Of a DNA stretch of 64,000 bases, positions 1-8,212 are shown in pieces; the first letter of the stretch is position 1; the number at the start of each line of letters is the position of its first letter. The notes below the pieces were generated by a model that had not been told where the DNA came from, did no database searches, and saw only the letters and a list, made by a program, of their open reading frames with translations. The translations under genes were made by a program, and so were the position numbers. Source of the stretch: Streptomyces wedmorensis (lineage in GTDB: Bacteria; Actinomycetota; Actinomycetes; Streptomycetales; Streptomycetaceae); the NCBI RefSeq assembly GCF_000716445.1, contig NZ_JNWK01000023.1, forward strand, positions 124,001-188,000, given 5' to 3'.

Positions 1-1
1 C

Positions 2-1480
2 ACCCCCGTCCGCTGGGCCCACGTGAGCGAGCTCGCCGACCCCGTGCCGTACATGGAGGGGGGCGAGCTGCTCCTCACCACCGCGCTGACGCTCGACGCG
101 GAGGACCTGGAGGCGATGCGCCGCTACGTGCGGCGGCTGCTGGGGGCGGGGGTCGTCGGGCTCGGGTTCGCCGTCGGCGTGAACTACGAGGAGATCCCGG
201 CGGCCCTGCTCGACGCGGCCCGCGAGGAGCACCTGCCGCTCCTCGAAGTACCCCGCAGGACCCCGTTCCTCGCCATCAGCAAGGCGGTGTCGGCGGCCAT
301 CTCCGCCGACCAGTACCGGGCCGTGACCGCGGGCTTCGAGGCCCAGCGCGAGCTGACCAGGGCGGCGCTCTCCGAAGGCCCGGAGGCCGTCGTCGCCCGG
401 CTCGCCGCGCACGTGGACGGCTGGGCCGCGCTGTACGACACCTCCGGCACGGTCGTGGCCGTCTCACCCGAGTGGGCGGCCCGCAGGGCCGCGCGGCTCA
501 CCCCCGACGTGGAGCGCCTCCGCGACCGGCCCGCGCCCGCGAGCGCCGTCGTCGGCGGTACCGACGACCGCGTCGAACTCCAGTCGCTCGGCACCGGACG
601 CCGGGTGCGCGGCGCCCTCGCGGTCGGCACGGGCGCGCCCCTCGGCACTGCCGAGCGGTACGCGGTGCACTCGGCGATCGCCCTGCTCACCCTCACGACG
701 GAACGTTCCCGCTCGCTCCAGGCGGCGGAGCAGCGGCTCGGCTCGGCGATCCTGCAGATGATGCTCGCCGGTCAGGCGGAGCACGCGCGCGCGGTGGCCG
801 GGGACGTGTACGGCGGGCTGCTCGACGCCCCGTTCCGGGTGCTCGTCGCGGAGCCCGCCGGGGGAGAGGCGGCGGCCGCCGAGCCGCCGCTGTCGGTGCT
901 CGCCGAGGCCCTGGAGGCGGCCGCCGCCCGGGCGGGCGAGGCGGTCCTCGCCGTCCCCGAGGGCGAGCGGCGACTCGTCGTCCTCGCCGGGGACGGCGGC
1001 GCGGTCGTCGCGGCCTGCGAAGGGTACGCGGAGCGCGAGGCGGAGGACGCCGGCGTCGTCGTGGGACTCTCCGCGCCGGCCGGCCCGATCGCGGCGGCGA
1101 CGGCGTACAAGCAGGCCGAGCAGGCACTCTCGGTGGCCCGGCGACGGGGCAGGGCGCTCGTCGAACACGAGGACCTGGCGGCCGGTTCGGTCCTGCCGCT
1201 CCTCGCCGACGACGCCGTCCGCGCCTTCGCCGACGGGATGCTGCGGGCCCTGCGGGACCACGACGCGACGGGCCGCGGCGACCTGGTCGCCTCGCTGCAC
1301 GCCTGGCTCTCCCGGCACGGCCAGTGGGACGCCGCGGCGGCGGACCTGGGCGTCCACCGGCACACCCTGCGCTACCGGATGCGCCGCGTCGAGGAGATCC
1401 TCGGCCGCTCCCTCGACGACCCGGACGTCCGCATGGAACTGTGGCTGGCCCTGAAGGCGACGGGCGAGGGCGCGGAGTAA
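2..1480 (+). CDS. PucR-family transcriptional regulator (5' end outside window)
   Basis: This is a PucR/CdaR-type regulator. The reading frame is open from base 2, and the first residues (TPVRWAHVSELADP) match the interior of the PucR N-terminal domain, so the true start lies upstream of the window. A GTG at 23 is only an internal codon. The order is the N-terminal PucR sensor domain (ending near ISADQYRAV), a variable middle, a GGDEF-like region, then a C-terminal helix-turn-helix of the PucR type around DLGVHRHTLRYRMRRVEEILG. Family members usually act as activators of purine, amino acid or nitrogen catabolism genes after sensing a metabolite; the ligand here cannot be read. The end of the gene looks partly duplicated just after the stop codon. 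Confidence 0.9.
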   Translation, partial: TPVRWAHVSELADPVPYMEGGELLLTTALTLDAEDLEAMRRYVRRLLGAGVVGLGFAVGVNYEEIPAALLDAAREEHLPLLEVPRRTPFLAISKAVSAAISADQYRAVTAGFEAQRELTRAALSEGPEAVVARLAAHVDGWAALYDTSGTVVAVSPEWAARRAARLTPDVERLRDRPAPASAVVGGTDDRVELQSLGTGRRVRGALAVGTGAPLGTAERYAVHSAIALLTLTTERSRSLQAAEQRLGSAILQMMLAGQAEHARAVAGDVYGGLLDAPFRVLVAEPAGGEAAAAEPPLSVLAEALEAAAARAGEAVLAVPEGERRLVVLAGDGGAVVAACEGYAEREAEDAGVVVGLSAPAGPIAAATAYKQAEQALSVARRRGRALVEHEDLAAGSVLPLLADDAVRAFADGMLRALRDHDATGRGDLVASLHAWLSRHGQWDAAAADLGVHRHTLRYRMRRVEEILGRSLDDPDVRMELWLALKATGEGAE

Positions 1481-1607
1481 CCGCCGGGCCGCGTCGGCCG
1501 AGGGGGTGCGGGCGGGGGCACGGAGTGACCGCGGGCCCGCGTCGGGCGGGGGCGCGCGGCGGTCGCCGGGCCCGCGTCGGCCGAGGGGATGCGGGCGGGG
1601 GCGCGGA
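1473..1607 (+). repeat. Degenerate direct repeats duplicating the end of the PucR gene
   Basis: The word CGGAG, which contains the last sense codon of the PucR gene, recurs at 1473, 1521 and 1603. The word GCGTCGG recurs at 1491, 1539 and 1574. Units are spaced by about 48 and 83 bases and share long G+C-rich blocks. It looks like local tandem duplication of the gene's 3' end followed by decay. No gene is seen in 1481-1643 apart from these repeats. Confidence 0.6.
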
Positions 1608-1643
1608 GCGCCCCACTGGCCCCGCCGCTCACACGTCCGGCCC

Positions 1644-1853
1644 TCAGCCGTCGCTGCCCGCGCCCATGCTGCTCGTGTCGTCGCCCCGCCCCGCACCGCG
1701 CCGACGTCGGCCGTCGCGGGCCACCTCACCGCCGAGGAGGGTCACGGCGGCCACGGCGCGGACCCAGCGGGGGCCGCCGCGGGAGGCCCACACCACGCAG
1801 ACGCAGCCGGCGGCGACGAGCGCGAGCACGCCGATCAGCACGAAAAGGATCAT
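1644..1853 (-). CDS. Small single-pass membrane protein, unknown function
   Basis: This is a 69-residue protein with one clear N-terminal membrane segment (ILFVLIGVLALVAAGCVCVV), then a short basic stretch and a polar, arginine- and serine-rich tail. A purine-rich ribosome site (AAGGGGGA) sits just upstream of the ATG on the minus strand, which supports a real start. The gene is divergent from the EamA transporter at 2007. I recognise no family domain. Small membrane proteins of this shape are common in Streptomyces. It could be a chance open frame, but the ribosome site and the hydrophobic N-terminus argue against that. Confidence 0.6.
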   Translation of the reverse strand: MILFVLIGVLALVAAGCVCVVWASRGGPRWVRAVAAVTLLGGEVARDGRRRRGAGRGDDTSSMGAGSDG

Positions 1854-1946
1854 GATCTTCCCCCTTGTGGTCCTACGGTCCCGATCATCCTGTCACCAGC
1901 CGGAACGGACGTCACGTGCCGCATCGGCGTCCGTTTTCCGGTCTCG

Positions 1947-1964
1947 CTGCCCGGATCCGGGCAG
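1947..1964. promoter_or_regulatory. Perfect 18-bp palindrome upstream of the EamA promoter
   Basis: CTGCCCGGATCCGGGCAG is identical to its own reverse complement and ends five bases before the proposed -35 box of the EamA gene. It is followed by TTTTCT, so it could also act as a small terminator. A second imperfect inverted repeat (CCGGAACGGACG against CGTCCGTTTTCCGG) lies just upstream. The position next to -35 suggests an operator. Confidence 0.4.
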
Positions 1965-1969
1965 TTTTC

Positions 1970-1999
1970 TTGGTCTTGCGGGCGGTGACTCCCTAGTCT
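1970..1999 (+). promoter_or_regulatory. Promoter of the EamA gene, leaderless arrangement
   Basis: TTGGTC at 1970-1975 and TAGTCT at 1994-1999 are separated by 18 bases. Exactly seven bases separate the -10 box from the ATG at 2007, so transcription should begin at or next to the start codon. No Shine-Dalgarno sequence is present. Confidence 0.55.
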
Positions 2000-2006
2000 C
2001 CTGGGC

Positions 2007-2978
2007 ATGACAAGTCCTGCCGTCGATCCGGCACCCGAGGCGCACAAGGCCGCCCCCGCATCCCGTAGCGACACGACCGCGGCACCCGCCCGCCGCATCA
2101 CCGGCACCGTATGGGCCGCGCTCGGCGTCGTGTACGTCGTGTGGGGATCGACCTACCTCGGCATCCGGATCGCCGTCGAGACGATGCCGCCCTTCCTGTC
2201 CTCCGGCGCCCGCTTCGTCACCGCGGGCCTGCTGCTCGCCGGGATCATCGCCTGGCGCCAGGGCCCCGCCGCCCTCAAGGTCACGCGCCGGCAGCTCGGT
2301 TCGGCGGTCCTGATCGGTCTGCTCCTCATCCCCGGCGGCAACGGCCTCGTGGTCCTCGCCGAGACCTCCATCCCCTCCGGTCTGGCCGCGCTCCTCATCG
2401 CCGTCGTCCCCGCCTGGGTCGTCATCCTGCGCGCCGCCACGGGCGAGCGGCCCGGCCTCGGTGCCGTCGGGGGAGTCCTGCTCGGACTGGTCGGCCTCGC
2501 CGTCCTCACGCTCCCCGGTCTCAGCGGCGAGGTGAAGATCGGCGGCGTGGTCCTGGTGGTCGTGGCGACCCTGCTGTGGTCGGTCGGGTCGTTCTCCTCC
2601 TCCCGGCTGCCGATGCCCTCGAACCCGTTCACGGCCAGCGCGTACGAGATGGTCGCCGGCGGCCTCGCCGGGCTTCTGATCGGCGTCGTCCGGGGCGAGC
2701 AGCACGGCCTCGACCTGACCGCGATATCGGGCCGCTCGTGGGCGGCACTCGCGTACCTGATCCTCTTCGGCTCGCTCCTCGCGTTCACGTCGTACGCCTG
2801 GCTCCTCCAGGCCGCACCGCTCTCCCTGGTCGCCACCTACGCGTACGTGAACCCGGTCGTCGCCGTGCTCCTCGGCGCCCTCGTCCTGAACGAGGCCCTG
2901 ACCTGGCCGCTCCTGCTCGGCGGCGCGGTCGTCGTCGGCGGGGTCTGCCTGATCGTCTCGACCGAACGCCGCGGCTGA
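2007..2978 (+). CDS. EamA-family (drug/metabolite) transporter
   Basis: This 323-residue integral membrane protein has the ten-helix pattern of the drug/metabolite transporter superfamily, built as two EamA repeats. The first repeat opens with the signature YVVWGSTYLGIRIAVETMPPF and the second covers roughly residues 170-320 (SYAWLLQAAPLSLVATYAYV, then NPVVAVLLG). The closest type is the YedA/RhaT-like branch, which exports amino acids or small metabolites; the substrate cannot be inferred. The first 30 residues form a polar cytoplasmic lead. The start is fixed by the seven-base spacing to a good -10 box. It stands alone between a divergent small gene and the downstream aldehyde dehydrogenase. 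Confidence 0.88.
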   Translation: MTSPAVDPAPEAHKAAPASRSDTTAAPARRITGTVWAALGVVYVVWGSTYLGIRIAVETMPPFLSSGARFVTAGLLLAGIIAWRQGPAALKVTRRQLGSAVLIGLLLIPGGNGLVVLAETSIPSGLAALLIAVVPAWVVILRAATGERPGLGAVGGVLLGLVGLAVLTLPGLSGEVKIGGVVLVVVATLLWSVGSFSSSRLPMPSNPFTASAYEMVAGGLAGLLIGVVRGEQHGLDLTAISGRSWAALAYLILFGSLLAFTSYAWLLQAAPLSLVATYAYVNPVVAVLLGALVLNEALTWPLLLGGAVVVGGVCLIVSTERRG

Positions 2979-3152
2979 CCCGCGGCCGAGGGGGCGGCGG
3001 CGGACGGGCGCCGTCGGTCCCCTTCGGCCAATTCGGACAGAGGTCCGGCCCCATCACTCCACACCGGACAAGCCCACGCCCGCCGCCCCGGCCCTAACGT
3101 GTCACGAGAGCAATCGCTCGCACCATCCGAAACGGAAAGGGCCGGGGACGCA

Positions 3153-4598
3153 ATGACGACCACCCACGCCTTCTGGCTCGCCGGCCGCGAGGCCACCGGC
3201 GACACCACCTTCGACGTCACGAACTCGTACGACGGACGTCTGGTCGGCAAGGTCAGCGTGCCCACCGAGGCCCAGGTCGAAGAGGCCGTCGCCGCCGCGC
3301 ACGCCGTCGTCGACGAGTTCGCCGCGACCCCGGCGCACGTCCGCGCCGCCGCCCTCGACCACGTGTCGAAGCGCCTCGCCGAGCGCACCGAGGAGATCGC
3401 CCTCCTCATCTCCGCCGAGAACGGCAAGCCCGTCAAGTGGGCCCGCGGCGAGGTCGGCCGTGCCGTCTCCGTCTTCCGTTTCGCCGCCGAGGAGGCCCGC
3501 CGCTGGAACGCCGGCGAGGCCCAGCGCCTGGACACCGAGGCCGGCGGCGCGGGCCGCCTCGCCCTCACCCGTCGCATCCCCAAGGGCGTCGTCCTCGGCA
3601 TCGCGCCGTTCAACTTCCCGCTGAACCTCAGCGCCCACAAGGTCGCCCCGGCCATCGCCGTCGGCGCCCCGATCATCCTCAAGCCGGCGCCCTCGACGCC
3701 GATCTCCTCCCTGATCCTGGGCGAGATCCTGGCCGAGACCGACCTGCCGGCCGGCTCCTGGTCCATCCTGACCGTGCCGAACGACCGCATGCCGGCCCTC
3801 GTCCAGGACGAGCGCCTCCCGGTCATCTCCTTCACCGGCTCCGACAAGGTCGGCTACGCCATCCAGCAGTCCGTGCCGCACAAGCACTGCACCCTGGAGC
3901 TCGGCGGCAACGCCGCGGCCGTCGTCCTGCCCGACTGGTCCTCCGAGGCCGACCTGGACTGGGCCGCGAGCCGGATCGCCACCTTCTCCAACTACCAGGG
4001 CGGCCAGTCCTGCATCTCCGTGCAGCGCGTGATCGCCGACGCCTCGGTCTACGACCGCCTGGTGCCGAAGATCGTCGCCGCCGTCGAGGCCCAGGTCACC
4101 GGTGACCCGTCCGACGCCGCCACCGACGTCGGCCCGCTGGTCGACGAGGCCGCCGCCCAGCGCGTCGAGTCCTGGGTCGACGAGGCCGTCGCGGCCGGCG
4201 CCAAGCTCCTCGCCGGTGGCAAGCGCGAGGGCGCGACCTACGCCCCGACCGTCCTCACCGACCTCCCGGCCGACGTCACCCTGGCCCGTGCCGAGGTCTT
4301 CGGCCCGGTCCTGACCATCGCCAAGGTCGACGGCGAGGCCGAGGCGTTCGCCGCGGTCAACGACTCCGACTTCGGCCTCCAGGCCGGTGTCTTCACCCAC
4401 GACCTGCAGACGGCGTTCCGCGCCCACCGCGCCCTCGAGGTCGGCGGCGTGATCGTCGGCGACGTCCCCTCGTACCGCGCCGACCAGATGCCGTACGGCG
4501 GCGCCAAGCGCTCCGGCGTCGGCCGCGAGGGCGTCAAGTACGCGATGGACGACTACACCTACGAGCGCGTGCTCGTCCTGACGGGCCTCGCCCTCTAA
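3153..4598 (+). CDS. NAD(P)-dependent aldehyde dehydrogenase family protein
   Basis: This is a 481-residue aldehyde dehydrogenase oxidising an aldehyde to the acid (or an acyl-CoA) with NAD(P). Visible signatures are the cofactor-fold APFNFPLN, the general-base region LELGGNAA and the catalytic cysteine in GGQSCISVQR, followed by EVFGPVLTIAKV and the C-terminal PYGGAKRSGVGREG. It resembles the lactaldehyde/GapN-like subgroup; the substrate is unknown. I chose the ATG at 3153, preceded by GGAAAGG, over the upstream GTG at 3099 because the extra residues have no family similarity. A TAACGT -10-like box lies at 3094-3099. The gene ends at a strong shared terminator facing the ABM gene. Confidence 0.9.
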   Translation: MTTTHAFWLAGREATGDTTFDVTNSYDGRLVGKVSVPTEAQVEEAVAAAHAVVDEFAATPAHVRAAALDHVSKRLAERTEEIALLISAENGKPVKWARGEVGRAVSVFRFAAEEARRWNAGEAQRLDTEAGGAGRLALTRRIPKGVVLGIAPFNFPLNLSAHKVAPAIAVGAPIILKPAPSTPISSLILGEILAETDLPAGSWSILTVPNDRMPALVQDERLPVISFTGSDKVGYAIQQSVPHKHCTLELGGNAAAVVLPDWSSEADLDWAASRIATFSNYQGGQSCISVQRVIADASVYDRLVPKIVAAVEAQVTGDPSDAATDVGPLVDEAAAQRVESWVDEAVAAGAKLLAGGKREGATYAPTVLTDLPADVTLARAEVFGPVLTIAKVDGEAEAFAAVNDSDFGLQAGVFTHDLQTAFRAHRALEVGGVIVGDVPSYRADQMPYGGAKRSGVGREGVKYAMDDYTYERVLVLTGLAL

Positions 4599-4661
4599 GG
4601 CGTACGCCCTCCCGGACACGACGTACGCCGCACCTGACCCGGCGTACGCCCCACCGGACCA

Positions 4662-4702
4662 GGCGGTCCGAGCCCACTGTGCGGGGGCTCGGACCGCCTT
4701 TT
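4662..4702. terminator. Bidirectional intrinsic terminator
   Basis: A perfect 14-bp stem (4662-4675 with 4685-4698) with a nine-base loop is followed by TTTT. It lies between two convergent genes and can serve both. Confidence 0.85.
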
Positions 4703-4704
4703 CG

Positions 4705-5007
4705 TCATGCCACGGGGGCGTCGACGAGCCGGACGACCTCGGCGGGCCCCGCGCGGAAGGCCTTGTTCGCCGCGTCGGCGGCCGTCATGTGCGGCGCCAC
4801 GTCGTGCGCGGCGAGGGCCTCGGCCGAGGCCCAGCGCTCGATCAGCACGAACCGGTCGGGGTCGTCCGCCACCCGGTGCAGGTCGTACCGCAGGCACCCC
4901 TCCTCGGCGCGCACGAGCGGCGCGAGCGCCTCGAAGGCGGCCACCTGCTCCGCGCCCCGGCCGGGCAGGGCGGTGATGTGGATGATGAGCTTGATCGGCT
5001 GCGACAT
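4705..5007 (-). CDS. ABM-domain (quinol/antibiotic biosynthesis) monooxygenase
   Basis: This is a 100-residue single-domain protein of the ABM superfamily, a dimeric ferredoxin-like fold that includes cofactor-free monooxygenases such as YgiN and LsrG-like proteins. The pattern MSQPIKLIIHITALPGRG, then EEGCLRYDLHR, then DRFVLIERWASAEALAAHD and PHM is typical. The frame extends far upstream, but the first 190 codons there are antisense to the acyl-CoA dehydrogenase gene, so the ATG at 5007 is the start. The position tail-to-tail with the aldehyde dehydrogenase does not by itself imply a joint pathway. The substrate is unknown. Confidence 0.82.
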   Translation of the reverse strand: MSQPIKLIIHITALPGRGAEQVAAFEALAPLVRAEEGCLRYDLHRVADDPDRFVLIERWASAEALAAHDVAPHMTAADAANKAFRAGPAEVVRLVDAPVA

Positions 5008-5233
5008 GCCGGAACCCTGGACGGCGCCCCCGTACGGGTGGCCGGGCGTTTCACCAGCCGGACGCCCGGAGCCGGCCGGGGCGCCCGGAGCCGACCGGGG
5101 CGGCCGGGCCCGCCGCCGTCGGGGGCTCGCACGGGCGGCCTCGGCGTCCCACCGGGCGGGCGGGGCCGGGTCCGCCGCCTTTCCGAACCGGTGGTTATCG
5201 GGTACGACGGACAGGAAGCCCCAGGAGGCGTCC

Positions 5234-7156
5234 ATGACCGCACCCACCCAGCGCCCAAAGGTCAGCGAACGCGAGGCCCGGCAGACGGCCGAGGCGGCGC
5301 GCGAGCGGGACTGGCACAAACCGAGCTTCGCCAAGGAGCTCTTCCTCGGCCGGTTCCGGCTGGACCTCATCCACCCCCACCCGCTCCCCGCCGACGAGGA
5401 CGTCCGGCGCGGGGAGGCCTTCCTCGCGGTCCTCCGCGACTTCTGCGAGACCCGGATCGACGGCGCCCGCATCGAGCGCGAGGCCCGCATCCCCGACGAG
5501 ACGATCACCGGCCTCAAGGAACTCGGCGCGCTCGGGATGAAGATCGATCCGGCGTACGGCGGCCTCGGCCTCACCCAGCTGTACTACAACCGCGCCCTCG
5601 CGCTCGTCGGCTCCGCGAGCCCCGCCGTCGGCGCGCTGCTCTCCGCGCACCAGTCGATCGGCGTACCGCAACCGCTCAAGATCTTCGGCACCCAGGAGCA
5701 GAAGGACGCCTTCCTGCCCCGGCTCGCCCGCACCGACCTCTCCGCGTTCCTGCTCACCGAGCCCGACGTCGGCTCCGACCCGGCCCGGCTCGCCACCACC
5801 GCCGTACCGGAGGGCGACGACTACGTCCTCGACGGCGTCAAGCTCTGGACCACCAACGGCGTCGTCGCCGACCTCCTCGTCGTCATGGCCCGCGTGCCGG
5901 CGTCCGAGGGCCACCCCGGCGGCATCACCGCCTTCGTCGTCGAGGCGGACGCCCCCGGCATCACCGTCGAGCACCGCAACGCCTTCATGGGGCTGCGCGG
6001 CCTGGAGAACGGCGTCACGCGCTTCCACCGCGTCCGGGTCCCGGCGGGCCACCGTATCGGCCCCGAGGGCGCCGGCCTCAAGATCGCCCTCACCACCCTC
6101 AACACCGGTCGGCTCTCCCTGCCCGCCACCTGCGCGGCCGCCGCCAAGTGGTGCCTGAAGATCGCCCGCGAATGGTCCGCCGTCCGCGAGCAGTGGGGCA
6201 AGCCCGTCGCCCGCCACGAGGCCGTCGGCACCAAGATCTCCTTCATCGCGGCCACCGCCTTCGCCCTGGAGGCCGTCGTCGACCTCGCCTCCCAACTCGC
6301 CGACGAGGACCGCAACGACATCCGGATCGAGGCCGCCCTCGCCAAGCTGTACGGCTCCGAGAAGGCCTGGCAGATCGCCGACGAACTCGTCCAGATCCGC
6401 GGCGGCCGCGGCTACGAGACCGCCGACTCCCTCGCCGCCCGCGGCGAACGGGCCGTCCCCGCCGAGCAGGTCCTGCGCGACCTGCGGATCAACCGGATCT
6501 TCGAAGGCTCGACCGAGATCATGCACCTGCTGATCGCCCGCGAGGCCGTCGACGCCCACCTCTCCGTCGCCGGCGACCTCATCGACCCCGACACCTCACT
6601 CGCCGACAAGGCCAGGGCCGGCGCCCGCGCCGGCGGCTTCTACGCCCGCTGGCTGCCGGGACTCGTCACCGGCCCCGGACGACTCCCCGGCGCGTACGCC
6701 GAGTTCGGCGACCTCGCCACCCACGTCCGGTACGTCGAGCGGACCTCCCGCAAACTCGCCCGCTCCACCTTCTACGCCATGTCCCGCTGGCAGGGCCGCA
6801 TGGAGCTCAAGCAGGCCTTCCTCGGCCGCATCGTCGACATCGGCGCCGAACTCTTCGCCATGAGCGCCGCCTGCGTACGCGCCGAGCTCCTCCGCACCAC
6901 CACCGACCACGGAACCGAGGCCCACCAACTCGCCGACGCCTTCTGCCGCCAGGCCCGCCTCCGCGTCGACGACCTCTTCACCCGCCTCTGGTCCAACACC
7001 GACGACCTCGACCGCCGCGTCGTCGACGCCGTCCTCGCCGGCCGCCACACCTGGCTGGAGGCCGGCATCGTCGACCCGGGCGACGACGGGCCCTGGATCG
7101 CGGACGCGACCCCCGGCCCCTCGACCGAGGAGAACGTCCACCGCCGCGTCCCCTGA
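5234..7156 (+). CDS. Acyl-CoA dehydrogenase, large form
   Basis: This 640-residue FAD-dependent acyl-CoA dehydrogenase performs the first step of beta-oxidation-type chemistry. The N-terminal helical domain (about residues 60-190) is followed by the flavin-binding middle (LLTEPDVGSDPARL, then KLWTTNG) and the C-terminal helical domain with QIRGGRGYE and RINRIFEGSTEIMHL. In the last block the glutamate of FEG matches the medium-chain catalytic base position. About 120 further residues follow, as in the longer FadE-like members. The ATG at 5234 has a near-ideal AGGAGG site; an upstream extension to 4679 overlaps the opposite-strand ABM gene and is rejected. Acyl-chain preference cannot be told. 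Confidence 0.9.
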   Translation: MTAPTQRPKVSEREARQTAEAARERDWHKPSFAKELFLGRFRLDLIHPHPLPADEDVRRGEAFLAVLRDFCETRIDGARIEREARIPDETITGLKELGALGMKIDPAYGGLGLTQLYYNRALALVGSASPAVGALLSAHQSIGVPQPLKIFGTQEQKDAFLPRLARTDLSAFLLTEPDVGSDPARLATTAVPEGDDYVLDGVKLWTTNGVVADLLVVMARVPASEGHPGGITAFVVEADAPGITVEHRNAFMGLRGLENGVTRFHRVRVPAGHRIGPEGAGLKIALTTLNTGRLSLPATCAAAAKWCLKIAREWSAVREQWGKPVARHEAVGTKISFIAATAFALEAVVDLASQLADEDRNDIRIEAALAKLYGSEKAWQIADELVQIRGGRGYETADSLAARGERAVPAEQVLRDLRINRIFEGSTEIMHLLIAREAVDAHLSVAGDLIDPDTSLADKARAGARAGGFYARWLPGLVTGPGRLPGAYAEFGDLATHVRYVERTSRKLARSTFYAMSRWQGRMELKQAFLGRIVDIGAELFAMSAACVRAELLRTTTDHGTEAHQLADAFCRQARLRVDDLFTRLWSNTDDLDRRVVDAVLAGRHTWLEAGIVDPGDDGPWIADATPGPSTEENVHRRVP

Positions 7157-7212
7157 CCGTCCGCGGCGCGGCCGCTTGGAGCAGCCCCGGTGGTCCGGGT
7201 CCGGGGCCGTTC

Positions 7213-7218
7213 CTAGCG
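7213..7218 (+). promoter_or_regulatory. Candidate -10 box (TAGCGT) for the repeat-protein gene
   Basis: TAGCGT lies 50 bases before the ATG at 7268. A purine-rich AGGAAAGAGA site follows before the start. No convincing -35 box is visible. Confidence 0.35.
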
Positions 7219-7267
7219 TGGGTGGGGCACTTCCACGGGAACCCGGACACCAGGAAAGAGACCCACG

Positions 7268-7906
7268 ATGACGGACACCGAGGCGAAGGCCGAAGCAGCG
7301 CCCGAGGACAGCAGCGGCGTGGTCGGGCTGGGGGTGACCGGAGTCGCCGGGTACGCCCGGCCGGCACCCCGGGACGTGGCCAAGGAGCGGGAGGCGCGCG
7401 CGGGAGTCCTCGGTGTCGGCGACGCGTCCGCGCACTCCCCCGGAGTGTCCGGCTTCGGTGAGACCGGCGTGATCGGCAGCGGGTCCCGGTTCGGGGTGCT
7501 CGGCCGCGGTGAGACCGGCGTGCGGGGCGAGACGCTCTTCAGCGAAGGCGTGCACGGCGTGGCGAAGGCGACGGGAGCGGGTGTCGTCGGGGAGAGCAAG
7601 GACGGCCCCGGAGTCATCGCGTCGAGCAAGAGCGAGGCCGGTCTCCGCGCCCAGTCCGACACGGAGGTGGGCGGAGTCTTCAGTTCGGGGAAGGCCGCCC
7701 AGATCGAGCTCACACCGCTCCTCGCCGACGTCCCGGACAGCACGGCACAGCTGCCCGGTGAGGGGCGGCTCGGGCAGCTCGCCGTCCTCAGCGACGACGC
7801 CGTGACCTGCCGCCTCTACCTGTGCGTGGAGGCCCAGGAAGGAGCCCCCGCCCTATGGGCCGAGGTCCGGCTGGGCGACCCCGTCCAGGGCAGGACCACC
7901 TCCTAG
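7268..7906 (+). CDS. Glycine/valine repeat protein, probable beta-solenoid or fibre-like, unknown function
   Basis: This 212-residue protein has no signal peptide or membrane segment. Residues about 15-135 are built from irregular repeats of the form GVxGxGxTGV (GVVGLGVTGVAG, GVLGVGDAS, GVSGFGETGVIG, GVLGRGETGVRG, GVHGVAKATGAGVVG). These resemble short coiled beta-repeats of surface fibres and trimeric head domains. The last 60 residues are non-repetitive (QLAVLSDDAVTCRLYLCVEAQ) and look like a small folded cap. It has its own candidate promoter and ribosome site. A 36-bp tandem array begins immediately after the stop codon. The function is not known to me; a structural or ligand-display role is a guess. 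Confidence 0.75.
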   Translation: MTDTEAKAEAAPEDSSGVVGLGVTGVAGYARPAPRDVAKEREARAGVLGVGDASAHSPGVSGFGETGVIGSGSRFGVLGRGETGVRGETLFSEGVHGVAKATGAGVVGESKDGPGVIASSKSEAGLRAQSDTEVGGVFSSGKAAQIELTPLLADVPDSTAQLPGEGRLGQLAVLSDDAVTCRLYLCVEAQEGAPALWAEVRLGDPVQGRTTS

Positions 7907-8014
7907 AACGTGCCATGCCCAGCCCGCCGGGCTTCCTCCTGGAACGTGCCATGCCCAGCCCGCCGGGCCTCCTCCTGGAACGTGCCACGCCCAGCCCGCC
8001 GGGCCCGCCACGGC
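7907..8014 (+). repeat. Three tandem copies of a 36-bp unit
   Basis: Units start at 7907, 7943 and 7979. Each opens with AACGTGCCATGCCCAGCCC (T to C change in the third copy) and contains the inverted repeat GCCCGCCGGGC. The array begins directly after the stop codon of the repeat-protein gene. Unit length divides by three and the frame stays open on both strands, but no gene signals are seen. The rest of 8015-8212 holds one hairpin and no gene. Confidence 0.85.
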
Positions 8015-8153
8015 CCGTGAAGCCCTGCCCGGCCCCGGACGGCACGATCCTCGTCGTCGAACAGGCCGACGGGTCGCGGCGGGGGAAGGCGGGGCGGCGC
8101 GGTGCGGAGGGTCGTGTGGGCCGGGGCAGGGCCGACGGCGCCGGCCCGGCGCG

Positions 8154-8176
8154 GGCGTTCCGCCATGCGGAACGCC
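8154..8176. other. 10-bp inverted repeat upstream of the EPSP synthase gene
   Basis: GGCGTTCCGC and GCGGAACGCC flank a three-base centre, 36 bases before the proposed GTG start. It could be an operator or the terminator of the upstream gene. There is no T-run. Confidence 0.4.
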
Positions 8177-8212
8177 GGCCGCCCGGACGGCGAAGCCCGG
8201 CACCATGGACCC

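Noticed and set aside
4708..5574. 289-residue version of the ABM monooxygenase
   Set aside because: The extra N-terminus overlaps the acyl-CoA dehydrogenase on the other strand and has no family similarity.
7907..8014. 36-bp repeats resembling a CRISPR array
   Set aside because: Units are directly adjacent with no spacers and no cas genes are near.
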